From Arboricoccus pini (lineage in GTDB: Bacteria > Pseudomonadota > Alphaproteobacteria > Geminicoccales > Geminicoccaceae), in the NCBI RefSeq assembly GCF_900187945.1, contig NZ_FYEH01000002.1, positions 1 through 64,000 on the forward strand: a stretch of 64,000 nucleotides of DNA. The letters are read 5' to 3'. A program made the position numbers and the translations under genes. The notes under the pieces are model-generated. The model made no database searches. It was not told where the DNA came from and was given only the letters and a program-made list of their open reading frames with translations. Positions 7,424-16,136 of this stretch are shown here, in pieces (the stretch's first letter is position 1; each line of letters begins with the position of its first letter).

Positions 7424-10400
7424 ATGACCGATTTCCTCGACTACGCCCGTCAGCGCATCGTGCTGTTCGACGGCGGCATGGGCTCGCAGATCCAGGCCCG
7501 CGACCTGACGCTCAAGGATTTCTGGGACCAGGAGAACTGCTCGGAAATCTTGAACCTCAGCCGCCCCGACCTCGTGCGTGAGATCCATACCGCCTATCTC
7601 AAGGCAGGGGCGGACGCCATCGAGACCAACACCTTCGGCGGCGCGCCCTTGACGCTTGGCGAATTCGGCCTGCAGGACCGCGCGGTCGAGATCAACAAGC
7701 TTGCAGCCGAGCTGGCGCGCGAGGCGATCGAGGCCATGCCCAAGGATGGACGCACGCGCTTCGTCGTCGGCTCCATCGGCCCCGGCACGCGCCTGGTCTC
7801 GCTGGGACACGTTGCCTACCAGACCTTGGAGGATGGTTACGAGGTGCAGGCGACCGGCCTCATCGAGGGCGGCGTCGATGCCATCCTGATCGAGACCTGC
7901 CAGGATCCCTTGCAGATCAAGGCGGCCGTCAATGGCAGCCGGCGCGCCTTTGCAAAGATCGGTCGTGCCGTCCCGATCATGGCGCAGGTGACCATCGAGA
8001 CGACGGGCACCATGCTGGTCGGCACAGACATCGCCGCCGCCACGACGATCATCGATGCCCTGGATGTCCCGGTGCTGGGGATGAATTGCGCGACTGGTCC
8101 CAAGGAGATGGCCGAGCATCTGCGCTACGTCTCGCAGAACTGGCCGGGTCTGATTTCCGTCCTGCCCAACGCCGGCCTGCCCGAACTGCGCGAGGGCCAG
8201 ACCTACTACCCGCTCGGTCCCGACGAGATGGCGCTCTGGCTGGAGCGCTTCCTCAATGAGGACGGAATCAACTTCGTCGGCGGCTGCTGCGGCACCGACC
8301 ACCGTCACATCGCGGCGGTCGATGCCATGTTGCGCCGCAACGCGCCGGACGGCTTCAGGCCCGCGCCCAAGGCCCGTAATGTAAGCCTCCAGCCGCAACT
8401 GGCCTCGCTCTTCAGCGCCGTCAGCCTGCGCCAGGAAAGCAGTTATCTTTCCATCGGCGAGCGCTGCAACGCGAATGGCTCCAAGAAATTTCGCGAGCTC
8501 CAGGCGGCCGACGAATGGGATTCCTGCGTCGCCATGGGCCGCGAGCAGGTGCGCGAAGGCTCCAACGCGCTGGACGTCTGCACGGCCTTCGTCGGTCGTG
8601 ACGAGGTCAGCGACATGACCAATGTCATCAGCCGCATGCGCGGTTCGGTCGACGCGCCGATCGTCTTCGATTCGACCGAGCTCAATGTGCTCGAGGCCTC
8701 GCTGCGCCTCTATGGCGGCAAGGGCATCTTGAACTCGATCAATTTCGAGGATGGCGAGGAGCCGGCCGAGAAGCGCATGCGCCTCGCCAAGCAATTCGGC
8801 CAGGCGGTCATCGCGCTTACGATCGACGAGACCGGCATGGCCAAGGACGTCGAGAGCAAGCTTCGGGTGGCGCGCCGACTCGTGGCCTTTGCCTGCGACC
8901 GGTTCGGCCTCAAGCGCCATGACCTCCTGATCGATCCTCTGACCTTTACGATCTGCACCGGCAACGAAGACGACCGCAAGCTTGGCCTCTGGACGCTGGA
9001 GGGGATCGAGCGGATCGCCGCGGAATTCCCGGAGATCCAGATCATTCTCGGCCTCTCCAATATCAGCTTCGGCCTCAACGCCGCGGCAAGGCATGTGCTG
9101 AACTCGGTCTTTCTTGACGAGGCGATCAAGCGCGGCCTGACGGGCGCCATCGTCCATTCCTCGAAGATCGTGCCACTGCACAAGATCCCGGAGAACGAGG
9201 CCAAGATCGCGCTTGACCTGATCTATGACCGGCGGGCCGAGGGTTATGATCCGCTTCAGGCCTTCATCGCCCTCTTCATGGACAGAAAGGCCTCAGAATC
9301 GGTCAAGAAGAGCCGCCCCGACACCATTGAGGAAGTTCTCAAGCAGCGCATCGTCGATGGCGACAAGCAGGGACTCGAGGCAGATCTCGAGGCCGCCATG
9401 CAGACCTACCCGCCGCTCGAGATCATCAACACGCTGCTGCTGGATGGCATGAAGGTGGTGGGCGAGCTGTTCGGTGCCGGAAAGATGCAGCTGCCCTTCG
9501 TCCTGCAGTCGGCCGAGACGATGAAACGTGCCGTGGCCTGGCTCGAGCCCTTCATGGAGAAGGTCGAGGGCCAGGAGAAAGGCACGATCGTGCTGGCGAC
9601 GGTCAAAGGCGACGTGCACGATATCGGCAAGAACCTCGTCGACATCATCTTGACCAATAACGGCTACAAGGTCGTCAATCTCGGCATCAAGCAGCCTTTG
9701 ACGGCCATCATCGAGGCCGCGAACGAGAACAAGGCCAACGCCATCGGCATGTCGGGCCTGCTCGTCAAATCGACGGTCATCATGCGCGAGAATCTCGAGG
9801 AGATGCAGCGCCTGGGCCTGAGCACGCCGGTCTTCTTGGGCGGTGCGGCCCTGACACGCGCCTATGTCGAGGAGGATTGCTGGAAGGCCTATGGCGAAGG
9901 GCCGGTCGCCTACGCTCGGGACGCCTTCGACGGCCTCTCGCTCATGGACAAGGTGGTGACGCAGAAATTCGGCGACTACGTGGCCGAGCGCGTCGCCAAG
10001 AATGCCGGCAGGAGCAAGCCCGGCAAGAAGCACCGCACGCTGGAGGCCCTGGAGGAGGAGGCCAAGGGCGGTTCTATCCGCCCGCTCGAGATCGACGAGA
10101 TCGAGGAAATCCGCCTGCGGCGCAACGAGTTGGTGGGCGACGTTGCCGTGCCTACGCCGCCTTTCTGGGGCGGCAAAATCATCGACAATGTACCGGTGCG
10201 CGCGCTCTTGCCCTATCTGAACGAGAACATGCTCTACCAGTTTCACTGGGGCTACGAGAAGCAGGGCCGAAAACTCGATGCCTTTTTAGACTGGGCATCC
10301 AAGGAGTTAAGGCCGATACTTAACAATTTGGTTAAGGAGGCCGAGCAAGAGCAGATTTTCTTTCCGAAGGCTGCCTACGGCTATTGGAAGGCGGCGGGCG

Positions 10401-10939
10401 AGGGCAACGACGTCGTCCTCTTTGCTGAGGATGGGAATACCGAGGTAGCCCGCTTCCGCCTGCCCAGGCAGAAGAAGGAGGGCGGTCTCTGCATCGCCGA
10501 CTTCCTGCGCGACATCGACGATGCCACCCGCGACGTCATGGCGATGCAGGTCGTCACCGTGGGTCAGCATGCCTCCGAGGTGGCGCGCGAATGGTTCGCC
10601 GCTGACCGCTACCAGGACTATGTGAGGCTGCATGGCCTGGGCGTGGAACTGGCCGAGGCCATGGCCGAATACGTCCATGCCAAGATCCGCGCGGAACTGG
10701 GATTTGGCCATCAGGACGAGCGCGATATGCGCGAACTTCTAAAGCAGGGCTATCGCGGCTCGCGCTACAGTTTCGGCTATCCCGCCTGCCCCAATGTCGG
10801 CGACCAAAAGCAGCTCCTGCGTCTCTTGGGAGCCGATCGGGTCGGCGTCGAACTGGGCGATGAGGATCAACTTTGGCCGGAGCAGAGTACGAGCGCCATT
10901 GTTCTTCATCACCCGCAGGCCAAGTATTTCAATGTCTAG
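7424..10939 (+). CDS. metH: Cobalamin-dependent methionine synthase
   Basis: 1171 residues; E. coli MetH has 1227. All modules are present in order. The homocysteine domain (1-330) has the zinc ligands in MNCATGP (about 220) and GGCCGTDH (about 285). The pterin-binding barrel runs from about 345 to 630. The cap and B12 domains (about 640-880) carry the DxHxxG motif GDVHDIGKN, whose His binds cobalamin. The reactivation domain (about 890-1171) has RGSRYSFGYPACP. It transfers the methyl group from methyl-THF to homocysteine. ATG 7424 is chosen for the GGA eight bases upstream; ATG 7415 is an in-frame alternative three codons longer. I see no cobalamin riboswitch in the 93-base leader. Confidence 0.97.
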   Translation: MTDFLDYARQRIVLFDGGMGSQIQARDLTLKDFWDQENCSEILNLSRPDLVREIHTAYLKAGADAIETNTFGGAPLTLGEFGLQDRAVEINKLAAELAREAIEAMPKDGRTRFVVGSIGPGTRLVSLGHVAYQTLEDGYEVQATGLIEGGVDAILIETCQDPLQIKAAVNGSRRAFAKIGRAVPIMAQVTIETTGTMLVGTDIAAATTIIDALDVPVLGMNCATGPKEMAEHLRYVSQNWPGLISVLPNAGLPELREGQTYYPLGPDEMALWLERFLNEDGINFVGGCCGTDHRHIAAVDAMLRRNAPDGFRPAPKARNVSLQPQLASLFSAVSLRQESSYLSIGERCNANGSKKFRELQAADEWDSCVAMGREQVREGSNALDVCTAFVGRDEVSDMTNVISRMRGSVDAPIVFDSTELNVLEASLRLYGGKGILNSINFEDGEEPAEKRMRLAKQFGQAVIALTIDETGMAKDVESKLRVARRLVAFACDRFGLKRHDLLIDPLTFTICTGNEDDRKLGLWTLEGIERIAAEFPEIQIILGLSNISFGLNAAARHVLNSVFLDEAIKRGLTGAIVHSSKIVPLHKIPENEAKIALDLIYDRRAEGYDPLQAFIALFMDRKASESVKKSRPDTIEEVLKQRIVDGDKQGLEADLEAAMQTYPPLEIINTLLLDGMKVVGELFGAGKMQLPFVLQSAETMKRAVAWLEPFMEKVEGQEKGTIVLATVKGDVHDIGKNLVDIILTNNGYKVVNLGIKQPLTAIIEAANENKANAIGMSGLLVKSTVIMRENLEEMQRLGLSTPVFLGGAALTRAYVEEDCWKAYGEGPVAYARDAFDGLSLMDKVVTQKFGDYVAERVAKNAGRSKPGKKHRTLEALEEEAKGGSIRPLEIDEIEEIRLRRNELVGDVAVPTPPFWGGKIIDNVPVRALLPYLNENMLYQFHWGYEKQGRKLDAFLDWASKELRPILNNLVKEAEQEQIFFPKAAYGYWKAAGEGNDVVLFAEDGNTEVARFRLPRQKKEGGLCIADFLRDIDDATRDVMAMQVVTVGQHASEVAREWFAADRYQDYVRLHGLGVELAEAMAEYVHAKIRAELGFGHQDERDMRELLKQGYRGSRYSFGYPACPNVGDQKQLLRLLGADRVGVELGDEDQLWPEQSTSAIVLHHPQAKYFNV

Positions 10940-10996
10940 CAGGCTTGCCGCCGGCGGCAGACCCGTCAGCCGGCGGCACACCTTGTCTCCGGGATA

Positions 10997-11032
10997 GGGC
11001 ATGTCTAGATTCGAGGGCATTGAGACATGCCC
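10997..11032. terminator. Strong hairpin downstream of metH
   Basis: GGGCATGTCT (10997-11006) and AGACATGCCC (11023-11032) form a perfect 10-bp stem with a 16-base loop, 58 bases after the metH stop and 65 bases before the next start. No T-run follows. It may end the methionine transcript or protect its 3' end. Confidence 0.5.
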
Positions 11033-11096
11033 GCGGCGGCGCCGGTTCGAATGGCAGCAGGCGTGGTCCTCGTCAGTCGTGATCGCATGCGAGTAA

Positions 11097-11876
11097 ATGA
11101 TGCTGGGTACCTGGGGCTTTGGCGGTGACCGGAACTACCGCCTCGACAAGATGAGCCTGAAGGAACTCGTGCGTGCGTTCTTCACGCACTACGCGATCCT
11201 CGTCTACATCGTGCTGGCGGTCGTCTCCATTCTCCTCTCGTACCGTTTCCTTTTGAGCTGGTGGCAGCCGGTGGTGGGGCTCGTCGCGACCGCCATCGTC
11301 TATCCGTTCGCCGAGTATGTGCTGCACCGCTTCGTCCTGCACGCACGCTTCATGTACAAGACCGAGATGACAGCACCCGTCTGGAAACGCATTCACTACG
11401 ATCATCATCAAAACCCACACGACATGTCCGTGCTGTTCGGTGCACTCTACACCACGCTGCCGGCTTTAATCGGCATTTCGTTTCCGATCGGCTGGCTCCT
11501 GGCCGGCCTCTCGGGCGCCTTCGCCGCGATCGCCGCTGCCATGATCGCCTTCACGTTTTACGAATTCATTCACTGCATGCAGCATCTGCCATACACGCCT
11601 AAGAACAACTTCCTGCGCTCGATCAAGAAGCGGCATCTGGCGCATCATTTCCACAGCGAGCAGGGCAATTTCGGGATCACCTCCAATCTCTGGGACAGGA
11701 TTTTGGGGACGATCTACGAATCTCAGCGCGACGTGCCGCGCAGTCCCACCACCTTCAATCTCGGCTATACGGCGGAGGAGCGCGAACGTTATCCCTGGGT
11801 GGCGGAGCTGTCGGCCAGCGAGGCTGAACTGGAACGGCGCCGGACCGGGCGCGGGAACGAGCGTACCGCTCCTTGA
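11097..11876 (+). CDS. Fatty acid hydroxylase / sterol desaturase superfamily protein
   Basis: 259 residues with about four hydrophobic segments (near 30-50, 58-75, 120-140, 142-160). The di-iron histidine boxes are all visible: HRFVLH near residue 80, HYDHHQNPH near 100, HCMQH near 160 and HLAHHFH near 180. This superfamily includes sterol desaturases, beta-carotene hydroxylases and the Scs7/FA2H enzymes that hydroxylate ceramide acyl chains. It opens a set of overlapping genes that otherwise look concerned with a lipid, so hydroxylation of an acyl or amide-linked chain is a reasonable inference. Two ATGs are adjacent (11097, 11100). The stop overlaps the next start. Confidence 0.85.
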   Translation: MMLGTWGFGGDRNYRLDKMSLKELVRAFFTHYAILVYIVLAVVSILLSYRFLLSWWQPVVGLVATAIVYPFAEYVLHRFVLHARFMYKTEMTAPVWKRIHYDHHQNPHDMSVLFGALYTTLPALIGISFPIGWLLAGLSGAFAAIAAAMIAFTFYEFIHCMQHLPYTPKNNFLRSIKKRHLAHHFHSEQGNFGITSNLWDRILGTIYESQRDVPRSPTTFNLGYTAEERERYPWVAELSASEAELERRRTGRGNERTAP

Positions 11877-13012
11877 GCACGCTCACGCTTGAGCCAATCA
11901 CGGACAAGGCTGGCATCCGCCGGTTCGTGACGGCACCCGATCTCGTCTACGAGGACGATCCCACTTATGTCCATCCGCTCGTCTTCGAGCGCATGGAACA
12001 TCTGGACGCGAAGAAGAATCCCTTTCTCAAAGGCATCGAGATTGCCTACTGGCTGGCGCATCGCGATGGTCGTCCGGTCGGCCGAATCTCCGCCCAGATC
12101 AATGCCCGCCATCTTGAGCGCTATCAGGATTCCACCGGCCAGTTCGGCTTCTTCGAGTGCATGGACGACCCCGAAGCGGCGGCCGCGCTCCTGAAGGTTG
12201 CTGAGGACTGGCTGCGCGCCAAGGGGATGCGGCGTGTAAAGGGACCGTTCAACCCGACAATCAATGACGAAGTCGGCCTGCTGGTTAAAGGGTTGGAAAC
12301 GCCGCCCATGATGATGATGGGCCACGGCCGTGCCTGGTATCCAAAGCTGGTCGAGGGGCAGGGCTACCAAAAGGTGCAGGATCTCCTGGCCTATCACTTC
12401 AACGTTCAGGCACCCTGGCCGGCGGCTGCCCAGCGCATCATCGATCGAAGTGCCAAGCTCGAGACACTGCATATCCGTCCCTTGGACATGAAGCGCTTCG
12501 ATGAGGAGATCCGCCTCGTCTGCGACATTTTCAACGATGCCTGGGCGAATAACTGGGGCTTCATTCCCTTCGGCGAGGATGAAGCGGCCTATCTAGCCAA
12601 GTCGATCAAGATGCTGGTCGATGCCCGACATTTCGCGATCGGCGAGATCGACGGTGTGCCCGCAGCCATGGTCGTGACGATCCCCAACGTCAACGAGGCG
12701 GCCTTCGACCTCAAGGGTCACCTCCTGCCGTTCGGCTGGGCCAAGTTGCTCTGGCGGCTCAAGGTGAAGGGGGTCAAGAGCAGCCGGATGCCGCTCATGG
12801 GGGTGCGTCAGGCCTATCAGCATACCGCCAAGGGTGCCGCCCTGGCGCTGGGCGTCATCGGTGCGGTCAAGGATTATCACAAGGGCCGGGGCGTCGAATG
12901 GGCCGAGCTCTCATGGATTCTCGAGAGCAACCGGGCGATGAACGATTTGATCGTGCTGGTGGGGGGTGTGCCCTACAAGACCTATCGGATCTATGAGAAG
13001 GCCTTGGCTTGA
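11873..13012 (+). CDS. GNAT-like N-acyltransferase (YghO-like)
   Basis: 379 residues. The layout looks like a two-part GNAT-fold protein: the first half contains RPVGRISAQINARHLERY and the FGFFECMDDPEAA block, the middle has KGPFNPTINDEVGLLVKG, and the C-terminal half has a second GNAT-like region ending in WAELSWILESNRAMNDL and PYKTYRIYEKAL. Homologues are often annotated as N-acetyltransferase or, wrongly I think, dATP pyrophosphohydrolase. The bacterial ceramide synthase of Caulobacter is also a GNAT-like acyltransferase; whether this one is an orthologue is not settled here. The start is a TTG overlapping the preceding TGA (TTGA); the ribosome site is weak. No other in-frame start lies within 35 codons. 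Confidence 0.75.
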   Translation: MSTLTLEPITDKAGIRRFVTAPDLVYEDDPTYVHPLVFERMEHLDAKKNPFLKGIEIAYWLAHRDGRPVGRISAQINARHLERYQDSTGQFGFFECMDDPEAAAALLKVAEDWLRAKGMRRVKGPFNPTINDEVGLLVKGLETPPMMMMGHGRAWYPKLVEGQGYQKVQDLLAYHFNVQAPWPAAAQRIIDRSAKLETLHIRPLDMKRFDEEIRLVCDIFNDAWANNWGFIPFGEDEAAYLAKSIKMLVDARHFAIGEIDGVPAAMVVTIPNVNEAAFDLKGHLLPFGWAKLLWRLKVKGVKSSRMPLMGVRQAYQHTAKGAALALGVIGAVKDYHKGRGVEWAELSWILESNRAMNDLIVLVGGVPYKTYRIYEKALA

Positions 13013-13809
13013 CAGCCATGGCCAGCACCTACGATGCCATCCTCCTCGCAGGCAGTCGCAAGGCGGGCGATCCTTTGGCTGCGGCGCGAGGCGTCGCCTT
13101 CAAGTGCCTGATCCCGATCTTGGACGTGCCGATGCTGCTCCGCGTCGTCCGCTCCCTCGCTGGATCGAGCTCGATCGGCCGCATCGTGCTTGTGGGCGAC
13201 GCGAGCCTCCTCGACGTCTCGCCCGAACTTGGAGCGTTGGCCGAGGCGGGCCGCCTCATCACCGTGTCGGCTGAAACTTCGCCCAGCCGCAGCGTCGCCG
13301 CGGCCCTGGAGCGGCTGGGAAGCTGGCCCGTGCTGGTAACAACGGCCGATCACCCCTTGCTGACGCCGGAATTGGTCGAGCGCTTTCTCGGTGATGCCAG
13401 GACGAGCGGCGCCGACGTCGCGGCCGGCCTGACGCCGGCGCAAGCGATCCTGGCGCGTTTTCCCGGCAACAAGCGCACATATTGGAAATTCAAGGACGGG
13501 CGCTTCTCGGGCGCCAACCTCTTTGCCCTCCAGACGCCGAAAGCTGCAAATGCGGTGCTCTTCTGGCGGCGGGTGGAGGAAGAGCGCAAGCGCCCCTGGC
13601 GCATCGCCAGGCTCTTTGGACTTCGTCATCTCGTGGCTTATCTCACTGGACGGCTCAGCCTTGATGCGGCGTTCGGCCGGGCATCCTCGGTCGTGGGCGC
13701 CAGGCTAGCCCCGGTCAGCCTCCCGGTGGCCGAGGCCGCCATCGACGTCGACAAGCTGGAGGACCTCCTCCTGGTCGAGAAGATCTTGCGCGAGCGGGCG
13801 CATGCCTAA
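13009..13809 (+). CDS. MobA-like NTP transferase domain protein
   Basis: 266 residues with the nucleotidyltransferase GT-A fold start (YDAILLAGSRK, near residues 8-18), FKCLIPILDVPMLLRVV as the Lys-containing motif, and TTADHPLLTPELV as the metal-binding TADxP equivalent of MobA-like enzymes. The substrate is unknown. In this context it may transfer a nucleotide or sugar-nucleotide moiety to a lipid head group precursor. I chose TTG 13009 because AAGG lies 7 bases upstream and it overlaps the preceding stop as TTGA; an ATG three codons later (13018) is the alternative. It overlaps the next gene by eight bases. Confidence 0.72.
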   Translation: MTAMASTYDAILLAGSRKAGDPLAAARGVAFKCLIPILDVPMLLRVVRSLAGSSSIGRIVLVGDASLLDVSPELGALAEAGRLITVSAETSPSRSVAAALERLGSWPVLVTTADHPLLTPELVERFLGDARTSGADVAAGLTPAQAILARFPGNKRTYWKFKDGRFSGANLFALQTPKAANAVLFWRRVEEERKRPWRIARLFGLRHLVAYLTGRLSLDAAFGRASSVVGARLAPVSLPVAEAAIDVDKLEDLLLVEKILRERAHA

Positions 13810-14770
13810 CTACGAAACCGTCTGCCGGCTGGCGCATCTCACGGACCTCCATATGGGGCCGCTGCCAGAGGTGAAGATCACCGATCTCTTCAGTAAGCGA
13901 ATCCTAGGCTACATGTCCTGGATGCGGGGGCGGCGCTTCCGCCATCGGGCTGACATCCTGGAGCGCATCGTCGAGGACGTGGCCGAGCAGGAGGTCGATC
14001 ACAAGCTGCTGACGGGCGACCTCGTCAACATCTCGCTGCGCAAGGAATTCGAGGCCGCCGCCCGTTGGCTGGAAGGTGTCGGCACGCCCGACAACATGAC
14101 CGTCATTCCCGGCAATCACGATGCCTATGTGAAGGGGGCGGCCGAGAATAACTGGAAGCTGTGGCGCGCTTTCATGGCAGGCGACGAGAAGGAGCGCGTC
14201 CAGCCCTATCCCTTCGTCAAGCGCATCAAGGGTGCGGCCATCATCGGCCTTTCCAGCGCTATTCCGACCGGCTGGCGGGAGGCGGCGGGTGCGCTTGGCG
14301 ATTCCCAACTCCTGGCCCTGGACGAAACCCTGGCCAGGCTCAAGCCCGAGGATGGCCTGCGGATCGTCCTCATCCATCACCCGCCGATCGACGCCTGGAG
14401 CCGCAAGCGCAAGCGGCTGCGCGACGGCGCTGCCTTTCGCGCCATCATCCAGCGGCGCGGCGCGGAGCTCATCCTTTGCGGTCACGAACATATCTTGATG
14501 ATGGGCACGCTACCCGGTCCGAGGGGCGATGTGCCCGTCTTTTGCAGCCCGTCGGCCTCGGTGGCCGGCGGTCCCGGCAAGGGCGGTGGCGGCTACCTCC
14601 TCTTCGAGCTGCAGCAGGCCAAGGGTGCCAGAGGCGCCAATGCGCCCTATCGCCTTAGTGCCGATTATCGTCGTCTCAATGTCGATGACTGGACCGTCGG
14701 CAGTGCCTTCAAGGCAAACTTCGAGCGCACGGCGGCGGATTTGCCGGTCGACCTTAGCAAGGTGGCCTGA
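13802..14770 (+). CDS. Calcineurin-like metallophosphoesterase
   Basis: 322 residues with every block of the family: HLTDLHMG (residues 12-19), LTGDLVN near 75, IPGNHDAY near 102, LIHHPPID near 188 and LCGHEHI near 225. These residues hold a two-metal centre that cleaves phosphomonoesters or diesters. There is no signal peptide or membrane segment, so it is cytosolic or membrane-surface. Within a lipid gene set a lipid-phosphate or nucleotide-lipid (CDP- or UDP-linked) substrate is likely; this is inference. The start overlaps the preceding gene by eight bases. Confidence 0.85.
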   Translation: MPNYETVCRLAHLTDLHMGPLPEVKITDLFSKRILGYMSWMRGRRFRHRADILERIVEDVAEQEVDHKLLTGDLVNISLRKEFEAAARWLEGVGTPDNMTVIPGNHDAYVKGAAENNWKLWRAFMAGDEKERVQPYPFVKRIKGAAIIGLSSAIPTGWREAAGALGDSQLLALDETLARLKPEDGLRIVLIHHPPIDAWSRKRKRLRDGAAFRAIIQRRGAELILCGHEHILMMGTLPGPRGDVPVFCSPSASVAGGPGKGGGGYLLFELQQAKGARGANAPYRLSADYRRLNVDDWTVGSAFKANFERTAADLPVDLSKVA

Positions 14771-14927
14771 GCCATGCTTGTAACATCATCATCGCCTGGC
14801 ACACGGCGGTGCCTTGCACGCAGCGCGAGCGGCCTCTAGTGATCGGCCCTAATGGTAGCGGTCCCAAACGGGCACCGGCTTGGCGTTTGCCAGGACGAGA
14901 ACCGCCGCCAAGAGCAAGCGCGAGGTC

Positions 14928-16136
14928 ATGAGCCTTTTCAGCCGATACATCGCGGCCGAGCTATTGCGGCCGATGCTGGCGATTCTAGGCAGCGCGCTTT
15001 TCGCGCTCCTGGCGGAGCGCATGCTGCGCGTCGTTGACATCGTCATCGGCTGGCGTGGCAGCCTGCTCGTCATCTTCGAGATGATGAGCTACCTGATCCC
15101 GCATTATATCGGCTTGGCCCTGCCGGCCGCGCTTTTCATCGCCATTCTCATGACGTTCAGTCGTCTCTCCCGCGACGGCGAGTTCGACGCGATGCTGGGG
15201 GCAGGTGCGGGCTTCTGGCGCCTGCAGCGGCCTCTCATGCTGATCTCGCTCGTCCTGATGGTCATTAATATCGGCGTGCAGGGCTATCTCCAGCCCTATA
15301 GTCGCTACGCCTACCGCGCTGCGGTCTATGCGCTTTCCAACGTCTCCTTCCAGGCCCTCCTGCGCGAAAACGATTTCGTCACGCTGCAGGACACGACTTA
15401 TACCGTGGACACGCTGGCCCCCGATCATAACAGCTTCACCGGCGTGTTCCTCGCCAATCTACGCGAGAATGGCGACCTCATGGTCATCACGGCCGAGAAG
15501 GGACAGGTCGTGCCGGCCTCCATGGACAAGCCTGTGACGCTGCAATTGCAAAATGGCCTGCAGCAGCTCCTGCCTTCCGGCTTCATCAACGATACGGCGA
15601 ACGGTGCGGCGCCAACGGTGCTGCGCTTTCGCAATTTCAGCACCGACCTGCAAGGCAACGACACGTCGTTCAGGCCGCGGGGCATGGACGAGCGTGAATA
15701 CACGCTGCCCGAGCTTGTCGACGCCAAACCCAATCCGGCCGAGGGCATCATGCCCTGGGAGATCACGGCAGAGTTGCATATCCGTCTCGTGCGGATCGCC
15801 TCGACTCTGATCCTGCCGCTCATCGCCACGCCGCTTGCCATCGGCCGACGCAGGGCACAGCGTTCCTACGGCTTCATTCTTGGCATCATTCTCCTTCTGG
15901 CTTTCAACCAGCTGACCGAATTCGGCAAGTCGATGGCCGATAATAACAAAGTCAGCGTGGCCGTCGGACTCTGGTTGCCGTTCTTCGCCTTCCTGATCCT
16001 GGGCATCTACCTGACCTGGCGAAAATCGGTCCGCGTACCGTCGGGCGGTGGCTCCAACTGGCTGGACCGGCTCCTAGACGGCGCGCTCGCTGCCATAAGG
16101 CGGCTGCTGCCGGCCAGCCGGGAGGCGTCCCCTTGA
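14928..16136 (+). CDS. LptF/LptG-type permease subunit (LptF-like)
   Basis: 402 residues in the YjgP/YjgQ family. An N-terminal group of membrane helices (residues about 10-120) begins with the typical RYIAAELLRPMLAILG. A soluble periplasmic beta-jellyroll follows (about 130-280; DTTYTVDTLAPDHNSFTGVF). Three C-terminal helices contain the conserved IATPLAIGRRRAQRSYGF. In E. coli LptF and LptG form the inner-membrane channel of the LPS exporter with LptB. Here no lptD, surA, lptA or lptC is near; the neighbours are lipid-modifying enzymes. ATG 14928 is chosen over an upstream TTG (14880) because it gives the family N-terminus and has GAGG close by. The gap from the preceding gene is about 157 bases. 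Confidence 0.85.
   Translation: MSLFSRYIAAELLRPMLAILGSALFALLAERMLRVVDIVIGWRGSLLVIFEMMSYLIPHYIGLALPAALFIAILMTFSRLSRDGEFDAMLGAGAGFWRLQRPLMLISLVLMVINIGVQGYLQPYSRYAYRAAVYALSNVSFQALLRENDFVTLQDTTYTVDTLAPDHNSFTGVFLANLRENGDLMVITAEKGQVVPASMDKPVTLQLQNGLQQLLPSGFINDTANGAAPTVLRFRNFSTDLQGNDTSFRPRGMDEREYTLPELVDAKPNPAEGIMPWEITAELHIRLVRIASTLILPLIATPLAIGRRRAQRSYGFILGIILLLAFNQLTEFGKSMADNNKVSVAVGLWLPFFAFLILGIYLTWRKSVRVPSGGGSNWLDRLLDGALAAIRRLLPASREASP

Noticed and set aside
7397-9181. 594-codon minus-strand frame across metH
   Set aside because: Same reason: the plus strand encodes a complete methionine synthase and the antisense protein has no recognisable feature.
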